A stretch of 64,000 nt of DNA from Acridotheres tristis. Taxonomy: Eukaryota; Chordata; Aves; Passeriformes; Sturnidae. This document shows positions 1-14,074 of the stretch, in pieces (positions within the stretch are counted from its first letter, which is position 1; the number at the start of each line of letters is the position of its first letter). The stretch lies in assembly GCA_037013685.1 (NCBI GenBank), contig CM072886.1, forward strand, positions 91,004,422 through 91,068,421, written 5' to 3'. Made by a program: the position numbers and the translations under genes. Below the pieces are notes generated by a model, which worked only from the letters and a program-made list of their open reading frames with translations, was not told where the DNA came from and did no database searches.

Positions 1-1169
1 AATTTGCCTCTTAATTTAATCAGTGATGTAAAAGGTAAAATATCTGCTGAATACAGCAACTAAAACTTAAAGGGGTAGGAAACAGCAAAATTAAACCAAA
101 TAAAACATTTCTTGGCCTGCAATTTGTAATTTGATTTATTTTCTTGATTCAGTAGCATAGTATTATGGCATCTGTATAGCCCAAAGGATTTATACAAATG
201 TGAATGTGAGATTAAAAAATTAATAATCAACATTAAACTTGTACTTGTGGAAATCGTGTACAATTGGAGGCAATATTTTATTAATTCTTTGATCCAGTTG
301 TCAAGAGAAGCAATTTCTTTTGAGAATCCAGCCAGTCTTAAACACTCCTACATCAAAAGAGTTTGAACCTCTAAGAGAGAAGAGATACACCTAGAATTAA
401 ATAAAGAAATATTAAACATATAGGGATTTAAATAATAAATAGATGGATTTAAAAAGAAAAAAAGGGGGGGGAAATAGCAGGTGAATTTCCCAGGGTTTTG
501 TTCACTAAGAGTATAATAAATATTAATAAAGATGCATAGATTAAGTATTTTTATTTCTTGGAGGCAAAGCTTGTTGTGTAATACCAGCTCAGAGGAAGAG
601 ACTCCCAGTGACTGAGAAGTCTTAAGTGTGTAACACTGACATTTGAGAAAGTAGGAAGCTTCAACAGGAAGCACAGTGGGCTGAAACACTGCTTAATTGC
701 AACAACGCAAACTGTTTCTGCAGTGATAACACTTACATGAAAGACGTAAAGGATGGATTACACCATGCCATTATAACATTTTGCACTGTAATATTTCCTG
801 CTACTGTTGATGGTGGGACAGAGGAGCTAACGAGAACCTATTCAGAAATCATTTGTTAAGGCAGAAGCTTTATCTGGACCTGGAAGTAGATACTGCATGC
901 AAGTACAGCTGGCATGGCTAGACAAATACGCCCAAGAAAGGGAACTCACTTTCTTGTGGCTTTCAAAAATTCTCAAGGTTATTGAAAAATCAGAAAGAGA
1001 TCTGTCTCAGATGGCCTGGAGTTGGATGCAATCATCCTTTTCAGTGTTGGCAGACACTTCCTTGGACTGAAACAGGTCAGAATTTATTCCATTTAGGATG
1101 GAAGGTGGGGGAAAAGGGTCTGCAAAAGCACAACACTCTCACCAAGGTTTGGTAACCAAAGCATGTTCC

Positions 1170-2215
1170 ACACTTCCAAGCAGATGGCTGGCTTGTGAAC
1201 AAGGCACATAAGCAGGGGAGAGCAGGGTTCAGGGTGCCCAGAGGGCTGCACCAGCCCCCTGCAATGGGAGAAACCTGCCAGTAATGCTATGCCTCGAGTC
1301 AGGACTTCCCTGCCACCATCACCAAGTGGGTGGCAGAAGGGCCATTGGATGTTGATGGTGCTTGCCAGGTCTCCTAACTAGCCCTGAATGTCTGGCAGTG
1401 ATGGTTGATGGCAGCTTCACAGGGCTTTTTTCTGCCCCACTGAGTGCAGCTACTGTGGAACGGAGCTGGAGGTGAATCAGCATTGATCTAGTAGGCTGTG
1501 TTCTAAAGCTTCCATGGTAAGATAGCTTACATCACACTCAGCCTATTAGTTCATCAGTGTTAAACCTATCAGCTCATCAGTGTTATGAAAGACAAGAATT
1601 GGCACAGCAGGAAAACACTGTCTTATTCTCTGCTTTCTCAGTCTGCTCCTCAGTTTTGTAGCATTTCTGGAGTTCACAGGCAGTGAATGTGCAACAGGAG
1701 CTGCTGCTGGGGCTCTCAGTTGGGAGTTGTTTGCTCTGATGCCTTTGTGTTTGCCTGGGACTGGCTGCATCCTGTTTGTTCAGTGGAGGAGGAAAGTCCG
1801 CTTGTGACAAAGCCAAGGGCACTGGACCAGCTACTGCTGTGCAGAGAAAGCAAAGAGGGGCATTGCTGCTTTCATCCTTTCCCCTACTTTCACCAGGCTG
1901 GTGGGAGGTACCTCCTGGCAGGACGAGAAGAGGGCTTATCTCCCTCAGCCTGCACTGCACCAAGGAGCCCTTTGCATACTTGCACAGATGGTTCAAAAAG
2001 CTCTCTCTTTGAGTATCCAAGTGAGGATTTTTTTCCTGCAGAAGAATCTGAAGCTATATCTGGTGCTTTTCCAGTCAGTAAAATTAGGAACTCACAAGCA
2101 TGCAAAGCATTGGAGGACAATCATCTTCCTCCCCTGGCTCTGTAAATCCACCCTGGGTGCCGACAGGAAGGCTGCAAGGCATGAGAAGTGGGGCTGCCTT
2201 GCTAAGGGCAGATAG
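1170..2215. other. GC-richer block with overlapping short ORFs, unassigned
   Basis: This interval is clearly richer in G+C than its flanks. It holds a 152-codon open frame on the + strand (1687-2145) and overlapping frames on both strands. None shows a domain I recognise. Near 2028-2040 a pyrimidine run followed by CTGCAG resembles a splice acceptor, so a noncoding or 5'-untranslated exon is possible. A 12-bp near-repeat (TTCATCAGTGTT / CTCATCAGTGTT) occurs around 1550-1584. Higher GC alone lengthens chance open frames, and overlapping frames on both strands favour chance over coding. Confidence 0.25.
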
Positions 2216-3994
2216 CCAGGTTTCCTCTCTCTACACACACTTCCTTTTCGAAACTGACCAGTTTGGTCAACATAAAAAAATATACAACGTTCTCATTGAT
2301 CTTTTTCTGTGTTATTATTAGAACAATTATTTTTACATCAAATAAGCAGACTTCAGCCTCCCTAACTGTGGCCTAAACATGAAAATCACAGAAACGGAGG
2401 AATCTAAATTGACATAGCAACAGAGCCTGAAAGATATTTTAAATGCAATCAGAAAACTTCAGAGTTACAGCTCAGAGATTAATATTTTCTCTTACAGAGC
2501 TTGCACCAAGGGAGATTTGACTATCTTCAGGAAAAGTCATACAGCCTACTGTTAATAAAAATGGTAAGGTGGGAATCAGAGGGGAAGTAAAAAGACAAGG
2601 CAAAACAGTTGTATGCTGAAGAGATGGCATTTCTCTTTTCCTTTTAGACTAGTAATGAGAATCATCTCCATATTGCCTTAAAAAGCTAAATTAGTCCAGC
2701 ACTGCAAAGAAGCTTGTGGTTATCCTTTCATGATGACACCATCATGGACTGTACCATGTCCTTGTTTTGGTTTATCATATCAAAGCTTACCTGATGGGCC
2801 AGGAGCCAGGAAAGAGCCAGGGAGAAAAATTTTTACTGGAGCAAAAATTCCATTTAATCTCACAATCTTTCACTTTTCACTGGCTCCTAGTGGTAATACT
2901 AAGGAAGAAATAAATTCTATGCTCCACACATCTCTTCATCTAACTCCTGCAACCTCAGTACAGAGTTTCCACAACTAGAGTGTAAGTGGTCTTCTGTTTT
3001 TGCTTTTGCTTTTGAGGAAAACCCTATTTTATTGACATCTGGAGATGCCCATAAGCAGAGGGAAAGAGTGAAGTCCATGAAAACTTGGGAAGTAGGTTTT
3101 GGAGCAAAGTTGAAAAAATTCCCTTCTGCAAGGAACAGATTATAACAAACCACTGCAAGACTGTCATCTTCCTGGTGTTTAGAGAGTGGAGGAACCAGTA
3201 GTTTAATATTTCCCTATTTTGCAGAAAAGTAACTGGTAAAGCAACAGGGATCATTCATGTATGTGTGATGTGTTTTCCACAGACCACCTGCTCCTGGTTT
3301 GCAGTCTGGGATAGAAGATTGAAATGTAGTCAGCTATTAAAAGTTCCCCCATGTCTGTGTGGCTTTGCTGGGCACTGGACATGCTCCATATTGTAGTATT
3401 ATGTGCCATTACAAAACATTCTGAGGAGAACAAGGGCACTGAGAGAAATGTAATGCTTTTTATTAGATTGCTAGGAGGGGAGCTTTATTAGGACTGACTG
3501 ACAAAGAAAACTCTCTGTGTTAGCCTTCTGTTAATAAACTTTGCATGCTTTCTGCTTTATGAGCATGAAGCAAGGAAAAAAGAGGGATTCTTTTTGTTGC
3601 AGTTATTTGCAGTCTAATTTTTCAGGCCAAAAGATAGTCTGAATGATCTTAATTATAAATATACAACAGAACCACACAGGTGAAGCACAAATCACAGAGG
3701 ATCCAGTAACTCTGTTTTCAATGGATCAGCTTCTCACTATCCTTTTGTTGAGGCTTTTCAGATTAGTTAACTAGGTTGAAAACAAAATGTTCTTTCACAA
3801 TGTATTTTTGGTTTGAAAGGAGGTTGGTAGCTTTCTTCTGTCTGCTTGAAGCCTGCTGAGCTGCATGTGCTGTACTCTCTCAAAGCTTGGTTCTTTGCAA
3901 TTCTGAGAATAAAATACTGTACTCACTCCCATCGACTGACCGAAATAAAATAATCTATGATGCCTGAACAAGTCTAAATAAAATAATAATATCA

Positions 3995-4330
3995 TTATTA
4001 ATGAAAAGCAGATTGTTGATACGATAATTGAGCAGATTTATTGTCATCTCTTTGGACTAGTCTGCTGAAACAGCCTGTTGTTTTATTTAATCTCATATCA
4101 GAGGAATTGCAGGGTGGTAATCCATCATTAAACAACATTTAGAATGATGGATGAAGATGTCAGCTTTCCCAACATAATCAATTCATATCTCATTAAAGCA
4201 TATTATTTATGTTTCTTATAATGAAACCTGCAGGGGTTTCCAGAGGAAAATGGAGACATCAGCTGTTGTTGAAAGATGAGATGAGATATACTGGAGTTTA
4301 TGAATTAATAAATGCATATTAAAAATATTT
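3995..4330. promoter_or_regulatory. Candidate conserved noncoding element (AT-rich, TAAT-dense)
   Basis: The block is non-repetitive and AT-rich with no long frame. It carries many homeodomain-type TAAT/ATTA cores and phrases such as TCATTATTAATG and CATCATTAAAC. This composition is typical of vertebrate developmental enhancers in gene deserts. The call is inference from composition only; no alignment was possible. Confidence 0.2.
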
Positions 4331-7300
4331 ATCCACACTATCAATTGTCCTTTGCCATTTTACAAATAAAATCGAGTGCCTTGGCTTTCCTCTTGCTGTG
4401 TACGGCAGCGCTTTGTTATGTTCATTTTGTTAGTAATAATTTAGTGAGAAAAATATTTAAAAGCATGCAGGAAAGACCACTGTGCAAATTATTTCCAAGA
4501 CATGGTGTGAGGAAAAGCCCTTGAATGCAAATTAGTAGGAAAGACTTTACTGTTCTGTTGCTGTTTGCTAAGGACAGCTTTTGTCCCCATTAGTCCCCAT
4601 GCAGACAAATCAATGCATTTCTTTAACTACAAGAGTTCCATTTTAAGGATACTTTCTACAGTATTCTGGCTCAAAGATGAATGAAACCTTGATTTATGTG
4701 GTTGTGGTGCTGCTGTAGTCGTGGTCACAGTGGCAGCTGGTGCCTCACTTTCGCTACGTTTGGGGATCACTTTATGCTTCAACTCTTACACATCAATAAA
4801 GGAAAATGAGTGGTAAAAGACTGCCTAGTGTACAACAGACCAACTCATATTTCAGATGGAAATGAAGATAAAATGTAGCTTTGATTTGTGGAACTACCAT
4901 TATTTGCATCACTGGCAGAAGGGAGTTGGCCACAGGAAACAGTTCCTATCTGTTCAGCAGCCAACGCAAAAGAAAAACTATCGTAGTGTGATCTTTATCA
5001 GGTCATCTTCATTGCACCAGACCAGTGACAAATGTGCGTGTTGGTCAGATACAGGTGCTTTGAAATCATGATCTTGTATGGGATCTGGGCATAATGCACT
5101 TCCAAATTTTGTTTCTGAGTTAATTTTACCAAAGGCAACTGATGGCTGTGAAGGGAAAACAAAGTCTCTACAAGCTGTTAGCTTTCCAGATGACAGCCTG
5201 TGTCTGTGGCAAACCACATATAAGGCATAAAGATCTTATATTTTTCTCCACCTTAGATCTGCAGAGCAGAGATATTTTACTTCTTTTCAATTTTCTTTAA
5301 TTCATATAACTTCACCTTAGCATGTATGAGGTGAGGATCTGTATACACAAGACAGCAATTTTGGCTTGCTTAGTGCATGGTTCTTGGAAGAAAAGGTTTT
5401 CAGAGCACACCACAGATTTTTGAAATGTTACTATTTGTATATCCTAAAGAAGGAGAAAAAAAATCACTTCATCATGCAATGATGACATGAATTACATTAT
5501 CAAATCCCCTAGCCCAATCATAAAAACAATCACAATATTTTCATACCTACTCAGAAATCTATCAGTGAGCTACTACAAAACAGGTTATGCAGACTATATG
5601 CCTTGAAATTACTATAATACTGTCTTCAGATTAAATAAAGGTAGATTTTATGGCAGCTGGAGGAGAAACTGGAAGGCAGAAAAGATGCCCAAATCTCAGC
5701 ATGATGTCCAGAGCAGAAACATGAATGTATTATAAAAAACCAGCAGAACTGAGAAAGCATATTTGGTTTCTGTCGATAAACCAGAGAATGCACATATATC
5801 TCTGGTTTAGTGCCTATCTCTGAAAGGCACACATACATCACAAAGTATCTGAAAGTCACATTTGGGGAATTTTTCTTGTTCATTCTTCTCAGGAAAGGGA
5901 AAAGAGAATGAAAGGTTGTATTTCATATTATGTTCTCTCCCACCAAAATTTTCTAGGCAAAAAAAAAAATCTTTAATCCCTAAAGAATTGTTCAATCAGC
6001 TTTATGGTAACAATGAGGCTGATACTGCCCTTGAGAACGTGCATGAGATGACTGTAAAAATATTAGATGAGGCCATTTTGCATAGCCAGGCTTTTCAGAA
6101 AGGCTATCACCAGGCTCTCTTTTATCAGATAAGAAATGTATCAGCAAGAGGAGACCTTTTCTAGTCACCAGAATACTTTTCCACAAACACTCATATTTTT
6201 TGAAAAGGCATGTTTGTCTTTTCTACAAGCTTAATTCTGGTAATATTTTAAAGACTTTTAAGCGACTTGAGGATTCAGTAAAGTTCTTCCCGTCTCTTTA
6301 GCAGTATTGTGCCTTGCCAGTAAATGAGTCACTTTCAATAAATATGCCATTCAGCTTCAAAAAACATGGAATAATGTTAGTCTGATCCTTTTAGTTGAAT
6401 TTTGTTTATTTGTCTGAGCACAGGACAAATAAAAAACACCGCCAGTGTGTGGGTTTTGGAAAGAAAAATCTGGGCAGCACTGATAACATTGAGGCAATCA
6501 GTGAACCTAAATTTCATTCTGCTGCAAAGAGAGGCAAGGTTTTAAATAAGTACAAATTGAAAACATATGACAATCAAAAACTATGTCAGAAATTAAAAGT
6601 GTTGAGAATCCACAGGTATCAATGGCCCTTTTAATATTTCTCTTTTAGTGAACGAAAATTATCTGTTTATTTAACCACAATGCATTCTTCAGAAAAGTTG
6701 GCACAGAGAAAGAGAAGGTTTTGCGTTTATTGTTGTTAAATTAGGTATAAGCTCCAAACATTTAGGGGTTTTTTTTGGTTGTTGGAGTTTTTTTGTTGTT
6801 TGTTTGTTTTGTTTTTTTAATAGTCCTAAAGAGATTAAATGTAAGAACTTAAAACAGACCACTGAATAAAGGCAAAGAGGAAGTGGGGCAGTGGATCCAA
6901 GGAGCAGAGAGATTGCAAGTTATTTGGGGTGAGAGTCCTGCCAGATGCAATTAGGTAATGTCTTATTCCTCTGTTGGATGTTATTTGGTGATAAATACTT
7001 CAGGGTATTTTTCATAATTTGCTATATGGCTTATAATTAAAGCTAGGTTACTACTTTATCATTAGACTGCAGAAATAAAGGCATGGCCTTCTTCTTTAAT
7101 AGCAACGAGTGATGTTTTAATTAACTTTTGAAAGAGTGAATGGCAAAAAAAGGAAGAATTGGATGGTGAGCTTTGAGACTACTCAGGAGCTGCCCCAAAC
7201 ATGTTCAGGGCACAGCTATGATACAGGTGAGTGTTGTTCTAAGGAACAGTTAATGTGGTAAAAAGCTTTCATAAATATTTCACAAGTGGCTGGAGAATTT

Positions 7301-7619
7301 AGTAATCTTGCTCTAAATAATTGTGCTAAAGTATTTTCTGCAGTAAGATAAAGAAACAAGATAGCACCAGCTTTGATACTTATATTCGTTATATGTATTA
7401 TCTGTATGAGCCCACAATATTTCAGATCCAGTGTCTTTTTTAGAATGTCCTTTATTGTAATTGATTTTACAAATAAGCATTTCAAGTAAAAATACTAGGG
7501 TATAAATATTTACTACTCTATACTATCTCTATAAATCAGTTTCTGATTTATTTTGCTAGGAAGAAACCATCCCTTTTTTGCTCTTAGTGGGTATGTAGTC
7601 TGCAATATTGAATGAAAAC

Positions 7620-7930
7620 ACCATTATGCACTATTTTATTCTGGAAGCTATCAATAATGTGTACCTAATATATTGTATTGAATGAAAGACTACATTAATC
7701 AATTATACAAGAAATGATAAAATGCTTTTAGTGAATTTCCATAGAGTCATAAAACCTGTAAATCAATGTATTTTTTATCAATTCGGGGTCAGTTAGTTTA
7801 ATTAATTCTATTTGCCTGAAGAAAATTAATGATGTGTTTTTAATATTTGGATTAAAAAATAATATTCAGAATGACATCTTTTATGCTTATAATGTTAAAA
7901 ATAACTACTAGTTAATTAGTAGATACTGTG
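7620..7930. promoter_or_regulatory. Candidate conserved noncoding element
   Basis: This is a unique AT-rich block dense in ATTA/TAAT and ATCAAT cores (for example ATTAATCAATTA and TTTAATTAATTC). It has no microsatellite structure or transposon similarity. It resembles vertebrate conserved noncoding elements in composition. Function is not shown by the sequence itself. Confidence 0.2.
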
Positions 7931-8359
7931 CATCCACAATGTGCCAAGCTAGTTTGATTCAAAGTTGAGTCTCTAGAATTGAATTGTTTGAGTAAGAGAA
8001 GATTAAGACACCAGACTGCACTGAAAGAGTATTTCCATAGAGTAGCTGAGTAGAATTTTCAGGTCACTTTTCCAGTGACAATTTGAGGAATACAATTTTT
8101 GATTTTGATGGGTGACTTTGGCTGGATGCCATGCACACACCACACTGCCCTATCACTCCTGTTCTCAGCAGGACAAAGGGTGGGGAGAGAAAGTAAGAGG
8201 GAAGGAAATTTGTGGGATAACAAAAAGGCAACTTACTAAAGTAAAGGTCATACAGAAGTAAAGGAAAACAAGAGATTTATTCTCTACTTCACATCAGCAG
8301 GTTATGCCTACCTACTTCCCAGGGAGTAGGGCTTTAGCCCCAGTCATAGGGATTGCTCT

Positions 8360-8425
8360 GAAAAACAAATGAAAAACAAATGAAAAACAAATGAAAAACA
8401 AACGAAAAACAAATTAAAAACAAAT
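8360..8425. repeat. 11-bp minisatellite, six copies
   Basis: Six head-to-tail copies of GAAAAACAAAT run without gaps. Copies 1, 2, 3 and 5 are identical; copy 4 ends in C and copy 6 begins with T. The near-perfect array implies recent replication slippage or unequal exchange. Confidence 0.95.
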
Positions 8426-11400
8426 GCCCCTCTCATCTCCCCACCGTCACCCTTTGTTTTATTTGCAAATCTTATTAATATGGTATGGAATATCCTTTTG
8501 GTCAGTTTGGGTCAGCTGTCCTGGCTCTGTCCCCTCCCAAGGCCTTGCTGTTCCCAGCCCACTGGTGAGTGGGGAATGTTGAGAGGCAATGCTGCCAGCC
8601 CTGCTCAGCAGGACCCAAAGCACAGGTGAGTTACCAGCACCTTCCAGCCACCAGAGCAGAGCTCTGTGAGTGCTGCTGTGGGGAAATGAGCTCAGCTCAG
8701 CCAGACCCAGTACATTAACAAACCTGGTGCTCTTCAGCTCAGACCGGCCATTTGGAAATGGAAAGCAATTCCGTGGTGGGATCATTGGGAAAGAGCCTCC
8801 AAACATGCAGAGATGCTCTAATTTATGCTCCATCAGAGGACATAACTCCTTGGCTGGAGTATTTCAAGTAAAAGAATCCAGTAGCTTTGAACAAACTTCC
8901 AGTCGGGTAGAGCTGTCGGTAATTATTAATCTCATTACATATATGAAACACCATGGAATCAGTCACCCAATTTCTTTCTCAGAGAGGTAGAAGTTGTTCT
9001 AACTCTAGAATTAATTGCTGTGGTGTTATCTTCTCCTGTACTGATTTGTTCCTTTTTATAAAATACTACATACAGTGCAAGAGAGCAGAACACAATACCA
9101 TTTCTGTGTGGAATAGTACCTTCAAATCCCATGCAAGTGCTTTAATACTATACTGTTCAGGTAAAAGTTACAAAATATTTATCTTCACTACTAGTTTGGC
9201 ACAATTGCTAAGGTTAGCACTTGGTTTAGGGTGCTGATGACATGAAATTAAATGCAGTGTAGTCTGTGGATTTCAAGGAAGACAGTTAAAAAATATGGGA
9301 GAATAACATGCTTTCTCTTAGCCTCGCTGAAAAGAAAAGCTATTTTAGTACTTAAACCAGCTACCCATGAGCTTCACAGAATATAAAAATATTTGACAGC
9401 AAATGTGATATTTCTTCACATATGTCTTCAAGCAAAACTTTAAACTGAAAACCAAAGAAATGCTTCTAATGCAAAGATAGTAGGAGCTGCCTCTTGATTT
9501 TATGAAGACCATAAACATGTGATGGCACATGTTGTGGGACTGATACAGAGAAATCCTCATTCTGATAAAGGCAGAAGTTTCTAGCTCCAGACTCACAGTC
9601 AATAAGCAGGTGTTTTCCTTGCATGTGTATTTTGCTAAACATAAGATCGAGGCCTAATAAGAGTTTTTAATTTGACTTGGCTTGATTTAACAGAATCTTT
9701 ATGCTTATTTCAGAGAATCTGGAGTAAAGCCAAATTGAGAGAAAAAGAGGAATTTTTACATCACTTACCAAAACATTTATATTAGGCACAGTGTAAACCT
9801 ATAAAGTGAAAGTATTCAATACATTTTTTTATTGTACTGCCTACAAGAAAACAGCATTGAATTTTTAAAATAAGGTGTTGTCTAGTCACTGCCACGTGTT
9901 GAAGGTCATCAGTATTGTCTGCTCCTTGGAGTTATCACAAAAGCTGAAGACCTTAAAGATTTGAGGTGTTTTCACTTGAAATTCTATCTAGCTAATGACT
10001 GATTAGTGGTTATTTGAATAGTGAGAACAACATACTTATGACTTAAATGTTTATGAGTAGAGATGGTGTTTCAACAATGGCTAGTTTAATGCTGAGCTAG
10101 TGATTAACATATGTCACATGTGCTTCATCATCACAATCACTAGGAAAGATACTTTTCATGGAATGAAAATATCAATTTTATCATAGCAGTAAGTCCCTGC
10201 TATATTCACGGTGTCTCAGCTATTTTCATTTGTTTGTATTATTTCGCACTGAATAAAACAATTCCATCTGTTCATGTTGTATTTCCTGCGAACTCATTCT
10301 CAACCATTTGTCAGCTGGTTGCTGGTTTTTTTAGAGAATTAAGCTTGCCATAATTCCAGTAAAAGTTAATGAGTTCTGACTTCCTGGATCAGCTCGTAGG
10401 TCTTTGTGCACTCTGCTTTAGCACAGTTGCTGTGATGAGCACACAGACCCTCCTGCCTCCAACACTCTTTAAGAAGCTTTGGCTGTAATGATTTATGGCA
10501 GCCCACGAAGTCAGACATTGCAGGTTTAAAGAGGGAGTTGCACACACCTCTCTAGGGCTCTGTGTGGAACCACTGTTGCTGGTACAGAGCTAAAGCACAC
10601 AGCTTCTCCTTCTGAAAATATTCTGGATGTTAGGACCGAAATACGTATAAATCTGATAACACAGAAGCCTTGCTACTGACATAGACCTAGAAGGAATTTA
10701 ACCCAGGGTATTCTCCTAATATCCAAGCATTTGCAGGAACAGGGTACTGGGTAAGAACTGTGTTACTCTCTCTTGCAGTAATGTGGAATCAATACTTTTG
10801 TTCTCAGCTATAATCTTGAATGTAAGAAAGTTTAAAGGGAACACTGTATACATCCAGTCCTCCAGACACTCAAAGTAAGTACTTCTTTTCTGTTTTTGCC
10901 TTTCAGAACCTGCTTGATATTTACCAAGATATTTACCAGATACCTGTCTTGCTGAGTTATAAGATATTTAGAAAAAACCTTGCAACTGGAGCAGTTTAAA
11001 AGCCTTGACTGTTACTATAAACACCACCTCTGGATTAAATTTGGTACCACTTTTTCCAAATAAATATTTTCAGCAGGCCCTGCAGTTAAGTGCATCGTTA
11101 TGATTAATTTATGCAGAACGAAGCAGCCTTTTAAATTGATAATGATTAGCGAACTTTCTAAATTTGTGAAACTTCAGCAAGCTTAAGTTTCAATATATAG
11201 CACTGTCTATTTTTACACCACAGGCTTTCATTTAACAGAACAGGAAATGTCTCATCCTGAAACTGCTGATGCTGCAAGCTCCAAAAAAACAGCCAGGCTT
11301 TTACTTCACCTACAGTGCAGCAGGAGTGTCAGCCCATATCAGTTTTTATCTGACCAGGAAGCAGAACCTAAGACTTTTTATCACAGCATTATCTAGAAAT

Positions 11401-14031
11401 TAGCAAAAAACCCCCTCTTGCTACTTCTGTGCTTCTTGCCCCCTAGTGCCTAGGATGAGAATAAAACACGAACCTCTGAGGTGCTTCATGAGCTGATTGC
11501 TTATATCTGAAGCATTAATGTCCCCAGAATAGCTACCTTAAAAACCATATTGATGAATTGTGATTTGCACATGAACTACTGTAATTAGAAGGGGAAGCTG
11601 AGAAGTAGCAAGCAATAAGGACAATGTTTCCATTTAACTTTCTTTAGTGCAAAAGGTGTAAAATGACAACAATATTCAAACTCTATTTGCCCAGATGGCC
11701 CAATCAAGGGTACTTTATTTTCTCTATTTTGGAAAGATGCAACATGGAAACATTATTTTTGTCTTTCTCTAAAAATAATTTTTCTTACAAGGTCAGATTT
11801 ACCAGCAGGACACCAATATCCACAAAACTAGCGAGGCAAACATGGACTTGATGTCATTGAGTTCGTCCCCTGTTGTCTCAAATGGCACTTTTTATGTGGG
11901 TGAAAACGATGTGAAGCAACAATTGCATCCTGAACTGCTGTATTCTGAAGTGAAAATGAGGCAGGCATTATGCAGTCTATCTGTGAAATGACTCCTGCTT
12001 GTGCAAGTTCAGGTGCAAAAGGAGTTACTTGATCAAAGTGGTCCTGCTGTGTAAGATACCTGCAAGTAAAAGGAGAGAAGACAAGATTGCATTTCTACCA
12101 ATTATTAATCATTAAGTCTACATGATTAGAACTGGGACTCTTTCATTAAACATGATCATTACAGTTTATAGGGTTTTTTAGTTTCTTTCTTCATCTTGAT
12201 TTCTCTGGCTGCTCCATGAGAGTCACCTTCTTCCCAGTTATTTCTCTTGTCTGGCCTTGACCTACAGATAGTATTTGGAATTTAATGATATTGTGGCTTG
12301 CGGTAGCAGAAACTGCAAAACAGGATCTTCCCAGTGGCCTCAAGCCAAAGTGTTAGTTGTTGGATAAGGTTTAGAATGGAATGGTGACAGCCATGGGTGA
12401 AATAAATCTGACATTTTGCATTGCTGTAAGCCTGAAATCTGAACAAAAAAACTGCACTGAAAAATCCATACCTTTGCAAATTTTTTTTTGGTTCTTCAAA
12501 GAATCAAAAGCCTTTGCAAGACTGCAGTACAAATTTATTCAAATATTTTTGTTCACATATCTTAACCTCCATTTATGTCTCAGTTGTATAAATAAGGAAA
12601 GAATGCTTTCTAGGGGAACAAACCCCACAACCTAATCATAAGCTCAGATTTTTAGGCAAGGTAGGGAGTCAGTATTTCATATAGATGCAATAATCCATTG
12701 AAGTAGATAGTCATAGAAGGAAAAATTAAGGACAAACTTTGACGTGTAAGTAAAACAGCTTTTCTTCTAGCAAGTCAATAAAGTGAAATCTATAGTCAGT
12801 TAATGTTAAAGTACACCCTTCACTCTGCTTAATACCTTGCATCATTTCTCAGGTTAGAAAAGACACCAGGCTCTGCTACTCAACATTTTGACCATGCAAA
12901 CTTCAATTGTTGGTATAATGATGCATCTTGACACTTACATTAAGCTTTTGGTGCCTGAGTGTAATAACTGCACTTTCCACATTGAAGCTTATGATCCGGT
13001 CCTCATTTTCCAGCCAAAAAATTCTCATTGCTTACATAGCTAGCATACAGGTGATTCCAGTCTTAGGCCTTTGTCATTAGAATGAGATCCATCGCTGTTT
13101 TAACACACCGAAAATGGTGAAGACAAGACAGGTGTGGTAAATAAAGCATGAGCCTGCCTGGAAGGAGTGGTGAGCCCATTACCCATTCTCAGCCAGTGTG
13201 GTGCTCCTACTTTTGGGCTTGAAGGCTCTGACCTACCCTGAGGCTGCTTTCTGGACACAGGTCGTTTGTGAACACACAAAATTGCACTGGCAATCTGCTA
13301 GTGCTGCACATGGCTGTAGGTCCTTTATAAGGGAAAATGTTTGCTAGCTGAGAATGACAAGAAATTTTGTGGGAGGAGGACATCTAGTGATCTGATCCGT
13401 GTTTGCATGAGCTGTGTCCTTGCACAGCTGAGTCAGCCAGCTAACCAGCTACAGGATTTTTTGAAGAATAGTTCTACTTGAATAGAAGAAGGGGGCAGGT
13501 ATGCTTTGCTGTAGGTCTTGGGCTTTTGCTGAGATGACACCCAAAACAGCAGTAGCTTTTAACTGCTTAATTTTCAAATCAAGGCTCTTGAAATGAAATG
13601 TTGCACAGAAGTTGTGATTATGGCTACACTTCTCATCTCTAGCCATGCCATCTCCCAGCCTGTATTTTGCTGACATTAATAACCACTTACACATTTCTAG
13701 CAGAATGGCCATTAAGATCCTGACATATTTGTTTTCCCATTGGACTACACAAGTGGTCAGCATAGCAGCATTTCTGAAATACACTGACAGCTCTTTTGTA
13801 AAGATTTAATTTAAAAATTCTTTTGAAAATGTGGTTTATTCATCTGAGAGTGATGGAAATCAGTTATTCAGCATTGTAACTACAATGAGAGAATATCTCT
13901 GTATTTCATGAAATTAGCTCCTGACAGATTGGATTTCTTCTTCCAGATTTCAACTTTGAAAAAACCCTGCTAATAACATTCAGCTTTTTGTGTTGCTTTT
14001 GTACCAAACTAGTACCTGGTGGGGTTTAAGA

Positions 14032-14033
<2 letters not shown>
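8426..14033. other. Unique noncoding DNA
   Basis: No gene or transposon is recognised. Open frames reach about 124 codons near 8459-8833 (minus strand), in a GC-richer patch at 8500-8800, and show no family signature. A conserved-noncoding-like block near 11.0-11.2 kb is listed separately. Confidence 0.6.
11035..11235. promoter_or_regulatory. Candidate conserved noncoding element
   Basis: This unique block contains ATGATTAATTTATGCA and GATAATGATTAGC, which are clustered homeodomain/POU-like cores, with no repeat structure. It is proposed as a possible enhancer from composition only. Confidence 0.18.
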
Positions 14034-14069
<36 letters not shown>

Positions 14070-14074
14070 TGTGT
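14034..14074. repeat. (TG)n microsatellite
   Basis: A dinucleotide TG run of about 41 bp is interrupted by a single A near 14063 (GTATG). Frames crossing it translate to Val-Cys or Thr-His repeats and are artefacts. Confidence 0.97.

Larger units (their letters stand above)
1..8359. other. Unique AT-rich noncoding DNA
   Basis: No gene is recognised. The stretch is AT-rich with scattered short frames of random composition. A locally GC-richer part (about 1170-2215) and two conserved-noncoding-like blocks are listed separately. A T/G-rich low-complexity run lies near 6766-6822. I saw no CR1 or LTR sequence. Confidence 0.6.
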
